Of a DNA stretch of 53,367 nt, positions 1 to 9,382 are shown piece by piece. Both the position numbers and the translations under genes were made by a program. How positions within the stretch are numbered: position 1 is the first letter of the stretch; the number at the start of each line of letters is the position of its first letter. This DNA comes from Herbaspirillum sp. (GTDB taxonomy: Bacteria; Pseudomonadota; Gammaproteobacteria; Burkholderiales; Burkholderiaceae_D). The stretch lies in assembly GCA_028292625.1 (NCBI GenBank), contig JAQGLY010000021.1, forward strand, positions 1 through 53,367, written 5' to 3'. The notes below the pieces were generated by a model. It was not told the origin of the DNA and did not search any database. It saw only the letters and a list, made by a program, of their open reading frames with translations.

Positions 1-26
1 AAATGCCCGCGCAAGCGGGCATTTTT
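1..26 (+). terminator. Rho-independent terminator, copy 1
   Basis: A perfect 10-bp stem (AAATGCCCGC, loop GCAA, GCGGGCATTT) runs into a T-rich tract. It probably ends a plus-strand gene lying left of the window. The hairpin and the following T-rich stretch (1-41) recur exactly at 184-224. Confidence 0.75.
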
Positions 27-63
27 ATTTGTGTTTATTTCTATGTCCGCTTGCGGGCATAAC

Positions 64-180
64 ATTCTGCGGAGTGGAGGGAGCCGCCTGCGCGGCTCCC
101 GGCGGGACGAGAAGGGAATCGCTTGCAAGCGATTCGGCGGCCTGCAGGATGTAGGCGAGTCCCGTCCGCTCCGCCAGAAT
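64..180. repeat. Structured palindromic intergenic element
   Basis: No gene is seen here. Outer arms 64-78 (ATTCTGCGGAGTGGA) and 165-180 (TCCGCTCCGCCAGAAT) pair with one bulge and one G-T wobble. Inside lie a perfect 9-bp stem with a CTGC loop (79-100) and a perfect 20-bp palindrome (116-135). The whole can fold as a branched cloverleaf-like structure and is bracketed by the 41-bp direct repeats that carry the terminator. It looks like a REP/MITE-type or structured RNA element. The family is not recognised. Confidence 0.55.
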
Positions 181-183
181 ACA

Positions 184-209
184 AAATGCCCGCGCAAGCG
201 GGCATTTTT
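184..209 (+). terminator. Rho-independent terminator, copy 2
   Basis: Second exact copy of the 10-bp stem, GCAA loop and T-tract seen at 1-26, within a 41-bp direct repeat (184-224). It points the same way as copy 1, so it is either a tandem backup terminator or the product of a duplication around the 64-180 element. Confidence 0.7.
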
Positions 210-233
210 ATTTGTGTTTATTTCCATGTCCTT

Positions 234-257
234 TTTATGTCCGCATGCGGACATAAA
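234..257. repeat. Perfect 24-bp palindrome downstream of ppsR
   Basis: TTTATGTCCGCATGCGGACATAAA is a perfect dyad 13 bp beyond the ppsR stop codon. On the minus strand no T-tract follows, so it is a poor intrinsic terminator. It could protect the mRNA 3' end or bind a protein. Confidence 0.5.
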
Positions 258-270
258 TCGATATCGTTTA

Positions 271-1128
271 TCAATATCCCCGGCTTTCCGTCTTCACTTC
301 CTGCAACACCGTCGCCGCGATTTCCTCAATCGATTTGGCCGTCGACGACATCCAGCGTATGCCTTCGCGCCGCATCATTTTTTCCGCTTCATTGACTTCG
401 TAACGGCAGTTTTCCAGCGCGGCATATTTGCTGCCGGGCCGACGCTCATTGCGCACCACCGCCAAGCGGTCGGCCGCGATCGTCAGTCCGAAAATTTTAT
501 GCTTGTAAGGCAGCAGCCCGCTCGGCAGCTTGTCGCGCTGGAAATCTTCCGGTATCAGCGGGTAATTGGCCGCCTTGATGCCGTATTGCATCGCCAGATA
601 CAAACTGGTCGGCGTTTTGCCGGAACGCGATACGCCGACCAGGATCACGTCCGCCTCCGACAGATTTTTGTTCGACTGGCCGTCGTCGTGCGCCAGCGAA
701 AAATTGATCGCTTCGATGCGGTTTTTGTATTCCTCCGAATCGGCGGTGTTGTGACTGCCGCCTATGGTATGGCTGGCCTTGACCTGTAATTCCTGTTCCA
801 GCGGTTCGACAAAGGTCTGAATCAGATCCATATGCTTGGCCTTGGCTGCCCGTATCACCTTGGATAGTTCGGCCTTGACCAGGGTTGAAAAGACAATCGG
901 CATCCAACCGTCGTTGACGAAGGCCTCATTGATCTTGCGCGTGGCGTCATAGGCTTTATCCAGGGTATCGACGAAAGGCAGCCGCACCTGCTTGAAACGC
1001 AGCGGAAATTGCGTCAGCACGGAATGCCCGAAGGTCTCGGCAGTGATCCCGGTCCCGTCGGAAACGAAAAAAACAGTGCGGTTGGAGAGGGGCAAAGGGT
1101 AGGTCGGTTGAGTCATGGCGTCGCGCAT
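271..1128 (-). CDS. ppsR: PEP synthase regulatory protein (bifunctional kinase/pyrophosphorylase)
   Basis: A 285-residue protein of the DUF299 family. Known members inactivate phosphoenolpyruvate synthase by ADP-dependent phosphorylation of a threonine next to the catalytic histidine, and reactivate it by phosphate-dependent removal. The sequence shows the N-terminal VFFVSDGTGITAET motif and the nucleotide-binding loop GVSRSGKTPTSLYLA in the second half. The start is placed at the ATG at 1128; an ATG at 1116 is also possible, and the reading frame stays open upstream without homology. It is divergent from ppsA with a 171-bp gap, the usual regulator/target pairing. Identification is secure. 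Confidence 0.95.
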   Translation of the reverse strand: MRDAMTQPTYPLPLSNRTVFFVSDGTGITAETFGHSVLTQFPLRFKQVRLPFVDTLDKAYDATRKINEAFVNDGWMPIVFSTLVKAELSKVIRAAKAKHMDLIQTFVEPLEQELQVKASHTIGGSHNTADSEEYKNRIEAINFSLAHDDGQSNKNLSEADVILVGVSRSGKTPTSLYLAMQYGIKAANYPLIPEDFQRDKLPSGLLPYKHKIFGLTIAADRLAVVRNERRPGSKYAALENCRYEVNEAEKMMRREGIRWMSSTAKSIEEIAATVLQEVKTESRGY

Positions 1129-1299
1129 AGTTGTCGGCTGTAAATATAAAAAAATATGACCTGGAGTAACAAATCGGATGCAGCCATGTAAAATGGCACG
1201 CAACGATTATTGGGTTCTAGCCGTAACGACAGAGAATAACAAAAACAAGCACCGACAAGGCAAATGTGAAGATTTCTTATCATCAAACTAGAGGTTGTT

Positions 1300-3741
1300 A
1301 TGTCCAACGCAATACAGATGGGTGCTACCCAGGGGGCTGCTTACGTCGTCTCCTTTGAACATTTGAGAATGACCGACGTCGAGTCCGTCGGAGGAAAGAA
1401 CGCTTCGCTGGGTGAAATGATCAGCCAGTTGGCCGGCGCCGGAGTACGGGTGCCGGGCGGCTTTGCGACCACGGCGCAGGCGTTCCGCGATTTTCTGGAG
1501 CACAGTGTCGACGGCGGTGCGCCGTTGGCGCAGCGTATCGCCGATCGTCTCGGCAAACTGGACGTCGAAGACGTGCGCGCGCTGGCCCTGGCCGGCAACG
1601 AGATCCGTCAGTGGATCGTCGAGACTCCGTTCCAGCCGCGCCTGGAGCAGGAAATCACCGCGTATTACCAAAAGCTGGTAGCGGATTCCACCGCCGAGAT
1701 GTCGTTTGCGGTGCGTTCTTCGGCCACCGCCGAGGATTTGCCGGATGCTTCCTTCGCCGGACAGCAGGAAACCTTCCTGAACGTGGTCGGCATCGACAAC
1801 GTGCTGGAAGCGATGAAACACGTATTCGCGTCCCTGTACAACGATCGCGCTATCTCCTATCGGGTGCATAAGGGCTTCACGCATGCGGAAGTGGCGTTGT
1901 CGGCGGGCGTGCAGCGCATGGTGCGTTCCGACGTGGGCGCAGCCGGCGTGATGTTCACGCTGGATACCGAATCCGGATTCAAGGACGTGGTGTTCATCAC
2001 TTCCAGCTACGGGCTGGGCGAAACGGTGGTGCAGGGCGCGGTCAATCCCGATGAGTTCTACGTGCACAAGCCGATGCTGGAACAAGGCAAGCTGCCGATC
2101 ATTCGCCGCAATATCGGCTCCAAGCTGATCAAGATGGAATTTACCGGCGAAGCGAAGGCGGGCCGTTCGGTGAAAACGGTCGATGTGCCTATCGAAATGC
2201 GCAATCGCTATTCGCTGAACGACACCGAAGTGGTCGAACTGGCGAAATACGCGACCATCATCGAAAAGCATTACCAGCGCCCGATGGACATCGAATGGGG
2301 CAAAGACGGCCGCGACGGCAAGCTGTACATCCTGCAGGCGCGTCCCGAGACCGTCAAATCGCAGCAGAAGGATACCGACTCGCAGCAGCGTTACAAACTG
2401 AAGGGCGCCGGCAATGTGCTGGCTTACGGCCGCGCGATCGGCCAGAAGATCGGCGCCGGTCCGGTGCGGGTGATCCGCGATGCATCCGAAATGGAACGCG
2501 TGCAGCCGGGCGACGTGCTGGTGGCCGATATGACCGATCCGAACTGGGAACCGGTCATGAAGCGGGCCGCGGCGATTGTCACCAACCGCGGCGGCCGTAC
2601 CTGCCATGCGGCGATCATCGCGCGTGAACTGGGCGTGCCGGCCGTGGTCGGTTGCGGCGACGCGACCGATCTGCTGAAGGACGGCACGCTGGTGACGGTA
2701 TCGTGCGCCGAGGGCGACGAAGGCCGGATTTACGACGGTCTGCTGGAAACCGAAATCACCGAAGTGGAACGCGGCGAACTGCCGAAGTTGCCGCTGAAGC
2801 TGATGATGAACATCGGCAATCCGCAACTGGCCTTCGATTTCCAATCGATTCCGAACAGCGGCGTCGGTCTGGCGCGTCTCGAATTCATCATCAACAATAA
2901 CATCGGCGTCCATCCGCGCGCGATTCTGGAATATCCGAACATCGACGCCGATCTGAAAAAAGCCGTCGAATCGGTGGCCCGGGGTCATGCGTCGCCGAAA
3001 GCGTTTTATGTCGACAAGCTGGCCGAAGGCATTGCGACCATCGCCGCCGCGTTCTGGCCGAAATCGGTGATCGTGCGTTTGTCCGACTTCAAGTCGAATG
3101 AATACAAGAAGCTGATCGGCGGTTCGCGTTACGAGCCGGACGAAGAGAATCCGATGCTGGGTTTCCGCGGCGCGGCGCGTTATCTGTCGGCCGATTTTTC
3201 CGGCGCCTTCGAAATGGAATGCGCGGCGATGAAGCGGGTGCGCGACGAGATGGGTCTGGTCAACGTCGAAATCATGGTGCCGTTCGTCCGTACGCTGGGA
3301 CAGGCCGAAAAAGTCATCGGCCTGCTCGGCAAGAACGGTTTGCGTCGCGGCGAAAATGGCCTGCGCGTGATCATGATGTGCGAAGTCCCATCCAATGCAA
3401 TCCTGGCCGAGGAGTTCCTGGAGTATTTCGACGGCTTCTCCATCGGCTCCAACGATCTGACGCAGTTGACGCTGGGGCTGGATCGCGATTCCGGCATGGA
3501 ACTGCTCGCGGCCGATTTCGACGAGCGCGATCTCGCGGTGCAGACCCTGACCGCCAAGGTGATCAAGACCTGCCTGGCCAAAGGCAAATACGTGGGCATC
3601 TGCGGCCAGGGTCCTTCGGATCATCCCGACTTTGCGCTATGGCTGATGGAACAGGGCATCGGATCGATGTCGCTTAATCCGGACTCGATTCTCGACACCT
3701 GGAAGCAATTGGGCGCTGCCGCCGCCGCGAAGGAGGCTTGA
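1300..3741 (+). CDS. ppsA: Phosphoenolpyruvate synthase
   Basis: 813 residues, normal length for PpsA. It converts pyruvate, ATP and water to PEP, AMP and phosphate in the cytoplasm, the entry to gluconeogenesis from lactate, pyruvate or acetate. An N-terminal ATP-grasp PPDK_N domain is followed by the swivelling domain with the phospho-histidine motif [15 protein letters not shown]; its threonine is the PpsR target. The C-terminal TIM-barrel domain carries the [16 protein letters not shown] motif and a catalytic cysteine region ([11 protein letters not shown]). A purine-rich ribosome site (AGAGG) precedes the ATG. It is divergent from ppsR and followed by a terminator, so probably monocistronic. 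Confidence 0.97.
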   Translation: MSNAIQMGATQGAAYVVSFEHLRMTDVESVGGKNASLGEMISQLAGAGVRVPGGFATTAQAFRDFLEHSVDGGAPLAQRIADRLGKLDVEDVRALALAGNEIRQWIVETPFQPRLEQEITAYYQKLVADSTAEMSFAVRSSATAEDLPDASFAGQQETFLNVVGIDNVLEAMKHVFASLYNDRAISYRVHKGFTHAEVALSAGVQRMVRSDVGAAGVMFTLDTESGFKDVVFITSSYGLGETVVQGAVNPDEFYVHKPMLEQGKLPIIRRNIGSKLIKMEFTGEAKAGRSVKTVDVPIEMRNRYSLNDTEVVELAKYATIIEKHYQRPMDIEWGKDGRDGKLYILQARPETVKSQQKDTDSQQRYKLKGAGNVLAYGRAIGQKIGAGPVRVIRDASEMERVQPGDVLVADMTDPNWEPVMKRAAAIVTNRGGRTCHAAIIARELGVPAVVGCGDATDLLKDGTLVTVSCAEGDEGRIYDGLLETEITEVERGELPKLPLKLMMNIGNPQLAFDFQSIPNSGVGLARLEFIINNNIGVHPRAILEYPNIDADLKKAVESVARGHASPKAFYVDKLAEGIATIAAAFWPKSVIVRLSDFKSNEYKKLIGGSRYEPDEENPMLGFRGAARYLSADFSGAFEMECAAMKRVRDEMGLVNVEIMVPFVRTLGQAEKVIGLLGKNGLRRGENGLRVIMMCEVPSNAILAEEFLEYFDGFSIGSNDLTQLTLGLDRDSGMELLAADFDERDLAVQTLTAKVIKTCLAKGKYVGICGQGPSDHPDFALWLMEQGIGSMSLNPDSILDTWKQLGAAAAAKEA

Positions 3742-3794
3742 CCCTCGTTTGAACCTTCACCGGTCGCTGCAAGGCAGCGTGTCGGGTGTTTGTA

Positions 3795-3830
3795 GAAAGC
3801 CGATCCGGCGTGTCCGGATCGGCTTTTTTT
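3795..3830 (+). terminator. Terminator after ppsA
   Basis: AAAGCCGATCCGG and CCGGATCGGCTTT form a long GC-rich stem with a short loop (CGTGT region), followed by seven T residues. This is a canonical intrinsic terminator 53 bp after the ppsA stop. Confidence 0.9.
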
Positions 3831-3940
3831 ATTGGAAAACAGTGCATTCGCTATGCATCAATTCGGCGTTTTGCGCTATGCCGATAGCGGATGTAATGGA
3901 GTAGACTGGCATCTGCAAAAACGGGGCCGGAAAGCGGACA

Positions 3941-4405
3941 ATGGGAATGATGGCGAATTGGGCGATATGGGTCTTGCTGGCCGGCGGACTGATTGTCGCA
4001 GAACTGTTTACCGGGACTTTCTATCTGCTGATGCTGGCGATGGGGCTGACGGCCGGCGGTATCGCCGCTTATGCCGGACTGGCGCTGGAATGGCAACTCC
4101 TCATCGCGGCCGTTATCGGCATCGCCGCCACGGTTCTACTGCGGCGCAGCCGTCTCGGCAGAGTGCGGCGAGGTCCGGCCACCAGGGATCCGAATGTGTC
4201 GATGGATATCGGCCAACTGATAGAAATCGGCGCGTGGCGCGGCGTCAATGATGCTTACAGCGCGCGGGCGCCGTATCGCGGCGCGTTGTGGGACGTCGAT
4301 CTGGAGGCGGGCGAGGAACCGGTGGCGGGGCAATTCATTATTCGTGAAATCCGCGGCAGCCGGCTGATCGTCGCCGCCGTCAAAAACAAGCGGGCCGATC
4401 GATAG
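3941..4405 (+). CDS. NfeD-like membrane protein
   Basis: 154 residues. The first ~70 form two or three hydrophobic segments (for example AIWVLLAGGLIVAELF, then MLAMGLTAGGIAAYAGL and LLIAAVIGIAATVLL). A soluble C-terminal OB-fold-like domain (residues ~85-150) follows. This is the short NfeD class that pairs with a stomatin-like SPFH protein, and qmcA follows 52 bp downstream. Known partners form membrane microdomain complexes of uncertain substrate. The ATG at 3941 is used; ATGs at 3947 and 3950 are alternatives. The family call is good, the exact role unknown. Confidence 0.85.
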   Translation: MGMMANWAIWVLLAGGLIVAELFTGTFYLLMLAMGLTAGGIAAYAGLALEWQLLIAAVIGIAATVLLRRSRLGRVRRGPATRDPNVSMDIGQLIEIGAWRGVNDAYSARAPYRGALWDVDLEAGEEPVAGQFIIREIRGSRLIVAAVKNKRADR

Positions 4406-4457
4406 GCGCCGGCGCCCAGACGCAGATTTATCACACCTACTCAGTCGGGAGAAAGCA

Positions 4458-5375
4458 ATGTTCGGAAGCGTTTCCTTGGTCATTTTCATTATCGCGGTCA
4501 TCTTTGTCGTCAAAACCGTGAAAGTCGTGCCGCAGCAGCATGCGTGGGTGGTCGAACGGTTGGGCAAATACCATGCGACGCTGGGCCCCGGTCTGAATAT
4601 CGTTTTACCGTTTGTCGACCGCATCGCTTACAAGCACATATTGAAGGAAATTCCGCTCGACGTGCCGCCGCAGATTTGCATCACGCGCGACAACACCCAG
4701 CTGGAAGTCGACGGCATTCTGTATTTCCAGGTCACCGATGCGATGCGCGCGTCGTACGGTTCCTCCAACTACATCGCCGCGATCACCCAGTTGGCGCAAA
4801 CCACATTGCGCTCCGTGATCGGCAGAATGGAACTCGATAAAACATTCGAAGAGCGCGATCACATCAACACCACCGTCGTCAACGCGATCGACGAATCCGC
4901 GCAGAACTGGGGCGTCAAGGTGTTGCGCTACGAAATCAAGGACCTGACGCCGCCGAAGGAAATCCTGCACGCGATGCAGGCGCAGATCACCGCCGAACGC
5001 GAAAAGCGGGCGCTGATTGCCGCATCCGAAGGGCGCAAGCAAGAGCAGATCAACATCGCCACCGGCGAACGCGCAGCCTCGATCGCCAAGTCGGAAGGGG
5101 AGAAACAGGCATCGATCAATCGCGCCGAAGGACAGGCCGCGGCGATCCTGTCGATCGCTACCGCCAGCGCCGAGGCCATTCGGCGCACCGCCTCCGCCAT
5201 CCTCGAACCCGGCGGGATCGATGCGATGAATCTGAAAGTGGCGGAACAATATGTCGCCGCATTCGGCCAGTTGGCCAAGACCGGCAATTCGGTCATCGTT
5301 CCGGCTAATCTCGGCGACATGAGCAGCCTGATCGCCGCCGCGATGCAAGTTGTGAAGGCGCAACCCAGGCCCTAG
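4458..5375 (+). CDS. qmcA: SPFH/Band 7 domain protein (paraslipin, QmcA-like)
   Basis: 305 residues with an N-terminal membrane anchor (VSLVIFIIAVIFVVKTVKVV). A Band 7/SPFH domain (~20-200) follows, including VPQQHAWVVERLGKYH and the ITAEREKRALIAASEG segment. An Ala/Glu-rich coiled coil then leads to a C-terminal oligomerisation region. Members form ring-like oligomers in the inner membrane and modulate proteases or membrane organisation. A GGAGAAAG site precedes the ATG. It forms a two-gene unit with the NfeD-like gene. Its stop lies only 4 bp from the convergent peptidase gene, with no visible terminator between. Confidence 0.93.
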   Translation: MFGSVSLVIFIIAVIFVVKTVKVVPQQHAWVVERLGKYHATLGPGLNIVLPFVDRIAYKHILKEIPLDVPPQICITRDNTQLEVDGILYFQVTDAMRASYGSSNYIAAITQLAQTTLRSVIGRMELDKTFEERDHINTTVVNAIDESAQNWGVKVLRYEIKDLTPPKEILHAMQAQITAEREKRALIAASEGRKQEQINIATGERAASIAKSEGEKQASINRAEGQAAAILSIATASAEAIRRTASAILEPGGIDAMNLKVAEQYVAAFGQLAKTGNSVIVPANLGDMSSLIAAAMQVVKAQPRP

Positions 5376-5379
5376 TGAA

Positions 5380-6246
5380 TCAGCGAACGCTTTGCATGAT
5401 GATCCGCGCGCACTGTTGACGCAGCGCCGCATCTTTCTTTTTCGACGCAATGCAATGCCGGTAGCTGTCGACATAGCGATCGAAAGCCTGCGCCGCCTGC
5501 TGCGGCGTATCGCGCGCCAGTTTTTGGATAAACGGCCGCTCGCCGATCTCGAAATGCTGGTAGTCGATCGGCTGATGCCAGCTGCCTCCCCAGATCAGAA
5601 AACCGTTATCGGCAAACAGGGCGACCGCCTGTTCCGCCATGCCCGCCGGCGATGCACGGGAAGCGGCGCCGCGATCGGTATAGAGCGGCGCGGCGGCGGC
5701 CGGCTGGACGCTTAGCGAGCCGTTCGCGGCGTGGCTGACGTACGGATTTTGCAGTGGATTGATATCGATGGCGGCGCCGTAAGCATGCTTGGACCAGCCG
5801 CCGCCGCCGGTGACCGGACGGCCGTTGAAGGCCGAGCTGTTATCGTCCGCCATCGATGCCGCGTCATCGCCGGCATAGTGTGACATCGGAAGCGCGCTAT
5901 GCAGCGGAAACTTCGCCGCCAGCAATTGCGCCATCAGGCGCTGCACATGTGGCGCCAGCGCATCCATCACGATCATTTCGCCGTCCTGCCGCTGTTTGCC
6001 ATCGAAGTCGACGTAAGCGAAGCGCACGCGCGCCAGCCTTTCGCAAGGCAGCGGATTATCCGCCCCGATCACATGCGCGGTCCGCATCGCGGCGCAATCT
6101 TCCGCATTCAACGGCGCGATGGCTGGCACGGCGGACGGCGCGGCGCATACCGCGGCGGCGGCCATGGTTGCGGCAACAGCGCCGGCGGCCAAGGCCATGC
6201 GCAGGACGCTGCGTTGCGGGAAGCGGCCGGGTCGGCGGGTTTTCAT
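5380..6246 (-). CDS. Exported M15-type D-alanyl-D-alanine carboxypeptidase-like protein
   Basis: 288 residues from the ATG at 6246. An Arg-rich n-region and a long Ala-rich hydrophobic stretch (VLRMALAAGAVAATMAAAA) ending near AVCAAP give a signal peptide or anchor. The C-terminal half carries the zinc ligands of the M15C/VanY-like fold: SKHAYGAAIDINPLQNPY (His and Asp ligands) and WGGSWHQPIDYQHFEI (catalytic Asp/Glu region and third ligand His). It probably trims peptidoglycan peptides in the periplasm. It is divergent from tatD (66-bp gap) and convergent with qmcA. Substrate (D-Ala-D-Ala or L-Ala-D-Glu) cannot be decided here. Confidence 0.85.
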   Translation of the reverse strand: MKTRRPGRFPQRSVLRMALAAGAVAATMAAAAVCAAPSAVPAIAPLNAEDCAAMRTAHVIGADNPLPCERLARVRFAYVDFDGKQRQDGEMIVMDALAPHVQRLMAQLLAAKFPLHSALPMSHYAGDDAASMADDNSSAFNGRPVTGGGGWSKHAYGAAIDINPLQNPYVSHAANGSLSVQPAAAAPLYTDRGAASRASPAGMAEQAVALFADNGFLIWGGSWHQPIDYQHFEIGERPFIQKLARDTPQQAAQAFDRYVDSYRHCIASKKKDAALRQQCARIIMQSVR

Positions 6247-6312
6247 CGGAGATCCGCTTGCGCCGGTATCGGTACTGGCGGGGACAGAGTCCAAGCGGTT
6301 AGAATAACGCTC

Positions 6313-7125
6313 ATGTTTATCGATTCCCATTGCCATATCAATTTTCCTGAGCTGCTTGCCCGCTTGCCCGGCATTCTCGACAAGATGCGCGACAACCAGG
6401 TCAGCCACGCTTTATGCGTGTCCGTCAATCTACCCGATTTCCCGCAGATAAGGGAGTTGGCGCATCGCTATCCGCACATTTATGCATCGGTCGGCGTGCA
6501 TCCCGATTACGAAGACACGCCGGAGCCCAGCGTCGAGCAGCTGGTCGCTCTGGCAGACGATCCGAAGATCGTCGCCATCGGCGAAACCGGGCTGGATTAC
6601 TTCCGCCTGACCGGCGATCTCGAATGGCAGCGCGAACGCTTCCGCACGCATATCCGCGCGTCGCGGGCAACGGCCAAGCCGCTGATCATCCACACCCGTT
6701 CGGCGTCCGAGGACACGATCCGCATCATGCGGGAAGAGGGCGCCAATCCGGAAGCCGGCGGGGTCGGCGGCGTCATGCATTGCTTCACCGAGTCGCTGGA
6801 GGTCGCGCAGGCGGCCATCGCGCTGGGGTTTTATATTTCTTTTTCCGGCATCGTGACATTCAAAAGCGCCAAGGATCTGCAGGCAGTCGCCCGCGTGATT
6901 CCGCTCGAACGCATGCTGATCGAAACCGATTCGCCGTATCTGGCGCCGGTGCCGCATCGCGGCAAAGTGAACGAGCCCGGCCTGGTGCGCCATGTGGCCG
7001 AATTCATCGCCGATCTGCGCGGCATTCCGGTAGAGGAAGTCGCGCGCCACACCACCGATAATTTTTTCCGCCTGTTCAACATCGCCAGACCCGCTCCGGA
7101 TGCCAATGACACTCTTCATGCCTGA
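6313..7125 (+). CDS. TatD family metal-dependent DNase
   Basis: 270 residues, the standard TatD/YcfH length. Metal-binding motifs are in order: DSHCHIN at the N-terminus, a conserved GETGLDYFR, IIHTRSASEDT, MHCFTES, and the C-terminal IETDSPYLAPVPHRGK. It is a cytoplasmic TIM-barrel hydrolase; family members show 3'-5' exonuclease activity in DNA repair. The start at 6313 places the HxH motif at its usual distance from Met1, and the much longer open frame upstream is antisense to the peptidase gene. The 3' end overlaps the start region of the ankyrin gene, which suggests translational coupling. Confidence 0.93.
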   Translation: MFIDSHCHINFPELLARLPGILDKMRDNQVSHALCVSVNLPDFPQIRELAHRYPHIYASVGVHPDYEDTPEPSVEQLVALADDPKIVAIGETGLDYFRLTGDLEWQRERFRTHIRASRATAKPLIIHTRSASEDTIRIMREEGANPEAGGVGGVMHCFTESLEVAQAAIALGFYISFSGIVTFKSAKDLQAVARVIPLERMLIETDSPYLAPVPHRGKVNEPGLVRHVAEFIADLRGIPVEEVARHTTDNFFRLFNIARPAPDANDTLHA

Positions 7126-7798
7126 CCGATTTTCACGCCGGCGCTGCGCCGCTTTTCTGCTGAGCCTGCTGTTTGTCGTCGCGGCGTCTCCCGGCGCCGC
7201 ATCGGCCGGATCGCTGGACGATTTTTTCGTCGCCGCCAAAAACGATCACGCGGACAAGATCGCTTCCTTGCTGCAGCGCGGCCTGAGTCCGAATCTGGTC
7301 GAAGGCGAGCGCGGCGATACCGGCCTGATTCTGGCGCTGCGCGAAGACTCGATGAATGTATTCAAGGTGCTGCTCAACGCACCGTCGGTCGATCTGGAGG
7401 CGCGTTCCAATAACGGCGATAACGCATTGATGATCGCGGCCTACAAGGGTAATGTCGGCGCGGTCAAGGCGCTGCTGGAGAAAGGGGCGGAAGTCAATCG
7501 GCCCGGCTGGACCGCCTTGCATTATGCATCGACGATCGGCAACAACGATATCGTCGCGCTGCTGCTGGACGCGTCGGCTTATATCGACGCCGAATCGCCG
7601 AACGGCACCACGCCGATCATGATGGCGGCCGGCGGCGGGCATATTCTGACGGTGAAACTGCTGCTCGACGAGGGCGCCGATGCGACGCTGAAAAATCGGG
7701 AAGGCATGACCGCGATCGATTTTGCGCGCAAGGCGGGTTACAAGGATATCGTTGAAGGCTTGACCTACCGTCTCAACAAAGCAGGCCAACCGCGGTAA
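7100..7798 (+). CDS. Exported ankyrin-repeat protein
   Basis: 232 residues. A twin-Arg/hydrophobic signal peptide (RRRCAAFLLSLLFVVAASPGAASA) is followed by about five ankyrin repeats. Recognisable repeat cores are GDTGLILALREDSMNVFKVLL, GDNALMIAAYKGNVGAVKALL, GWTALHYASTIGNNDIVALLL, GTTPIMMAAGGGHILTVKLLL and GMTAIDFARKAGYKDIVEGL. It probably acts as a periplasmic protein-protein interaction module; the partner is unknown. The start is uncertain: ATGs at 7100, 7106 and 7118 all lie inside the end of tatD, and the 7118 start gives the most typical signal peptide. The family is common next to tatD in betaproteobacteria (from memory). Confidence 0.88.
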   Translation: MPMTLFMPDRFSRRRCAAFLLSLLFVVAASPGAASAGSLDDFFVAAKNDHADKIASLLQRGLSPNLVEGERGDTGLILALREDSMNVFKVLLNAPSVDLEARSNNGDNALMIAAYKGNVGAVKALLEKGAEVNRPGWTALHYASTIGNNDIVALLLDASAYIDAESPNGTTPIMMAAGGGHILTVKLLLDEGADATLKNREGMTAIDFARKAGYKDIVEGLTYRLNKAGQPR

Positions 7799-7821
7799 TT
7801 CAGGCCATCAGGCGCTGAGCT

Positions 7822-9210
7822 TCAAGCCGCCTTGCGTCCGCTGACCGCCGCTCCCGCATTTGGCGCCAATTCACGAAACATCGGAATCGATGCAATCGAC
7901 AGCAGGCCGACGACGACAAACGCGGGCCAGAAATCGGCAGCCACGATGGTCGGATGGCCCTGTGCGCGATTGGAAATATTGACCACCAGCGCGCTGATGG
8001 TGACGCCCATCCCCAATGAGATTTGCTGCACCACACTGGCCAGACTGGTGGCGCGGCTGGCGTCGGCACTATCCAGATCGGCGTAAGCGAGCGTATTGAG
8101 ACAGGTAAATTGCATTGACGGAAAAGATCCGCCCAGCAGCACGCACAGCAGCATCACCAGATACGGCGTGGAGATGCTGAAAAGTCCGTATGACGACAGG
8201 ATCAGGGCGGCGGCGACCGCATTCCAAATCAATACCCGGCGGAAGCCGAAACGCTGCAGCACGCGGGAACAGATGGCCTTCATGAAAATGGCGCCGAATG
8301 CCGATGCGCAGGTAATCGTGCCCGAATGAAACGGATTCATGCCGAGTCCGAGCTGCAAGGTCATCGGCAGCAAAAACGGCATCGCGCCGAAGCCCATCCG
8401 AAACAGCGAACCGCCCAGCACCGAAGCGCGGAAGGTGGGAATCCTCAATAATTTCAAGTCCAGCAGCGGAAAAGGCGCGTGGCGGGCGTGCTTGATATAA
8501 AAATACAGTGTCGCCACGCCGGCGGCGCACATGCATAGCGCCCATTTTGTCGCCAGCACCTCGCCGTCGGCCAGCGCCATCCCGAGCAGCAGCAAAGTGC
8601 TGCCGACGCCCGACAAGACGAAACCGCGAATATCCAGCGGTTTGACATGTTCGTCGCGCCAGTTTTCGAAATAGCGGCCGGCCAGATACACGCCGAGAAT
8701 ACAGATCGGCACATTGATCAGAAAAATCAAGCGCCAGTGGAAATAGGTGGTGATGAAGCCGCCCAGCGGCGGTCCGATCACGGGTCCCAGCAAGGCCGGC
8801 ATGGTCAGCATGCTGATCGCCTTGATCAGTTCGGCGCGCGGTACCGAGCGGAAAATAATGGTGCGGCCGACCGGCACCATCATGGAGCCGCCGAAGCCCT
8901 GCAGAAAACGGGCGGTGACGAATGCGCTGAGCGAGCCGGATACGGCGCACATCAGCGAACCGGCCAGAAAGATAGCCATGGCCGTACGGAACACCGTGCG
9001 CGTGCCGAAGCGGTCGGCAATCCAGCCGCTGACCGGAATGAATACCCCGAGTCCCACCACATACGAAGTCATCGCCAGTTTCAGCGTCAGCGGATCCTGG
9101 CCCAGATCGCGCGCCAGCGCCGGCAATGAGGTGGCGATCACCGTCGCGTCCATGTTTTCCATGAACAGCGCACAGGCCACGATAAGGGGTAGGAGAACGG
9201 TACGTTGCAT
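7822..9210 (-). CDS. MFS multidrug exporter, DHA2/EmrB-MdtD type
   Basis: 462 residues, highly hydrophobic with about 12-14 membrane helices. The N-terminus (FMENMDATVIATSLPALARDLG) carries the D1 motif of the 14-helix H+-antiporter family. The loop GWIADRFGTRTVF is the MFS motif A, and LGPVIGPPLGGF is the antiporter motif C. It most resembles MdtD-like permeases: no membrane-fusion partner (EmrA-type) is present. It sits alone on the minus strand between the convergent ankyrin gene and lldD. The substrate is unknown. Confidence 0.9.
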   Translation of the reverse strand: MQRTVLLPLIVACALFMENMDATVIATSLPALARDLGQDPLTLKLAMTSYVVGLGVFIPVSGWIADRFGTRTVFRTAMAIFLAGSLMCAVSGSLSAFVTARFLQGFGGSMMVPVGRTIIFRSVPRAELIKAISMLTMPALLGPVIGPPLGGFITTYFHWRLIFLINVPICILGVYLAGRYFENWRDEHVKPLDIRGFVLSGVGSTLLLLGMALADGEVLATKWALCMCAAGVATLYFYIKHARHAPFPLLDLKLLRIPTFRASVLGGSLFRMGFGAMPFLLPMTLQLGLGMNPFHSGTITCASAFGAIFMKAICSRVLQRFGFRRVLIWNAVAAALILSSYGLFSISTPYLVMLLCVLLGGSFPSMQFTCLNTLAYADLDSADASRATSLASVVQQISLGMGVTISALVVNISNRAQGHPTIVAADFWPAFVVVGLLSIASIPMFRELAPNAGAAVSGRKAA

Positions 9211-9382
9211 TGCCTGGAGATGTTTGATACGGAAAATAAAAAAACAGGCGCAAACGGCGTGCTCTGCCGATGCGTCTGTCCTGGCCGTAGTTTACACCGT
9301 TTCCGGGAAATCGGCTGAGGTCTCAATATCCGGGATTTTCAATGGCCGGCGTGTGTCATGTTCACGCGCCGGCGGCCGTGAT

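Noticed and set aside
1288..3624. Long minus-strand open frame opposite ppsA
   Set aside because: His/Arg/Gln-rich composition, no recognisable domain, and antisense to a gene with full PEP synthase motifs. It arises from codon bias in a GC-rich gene.
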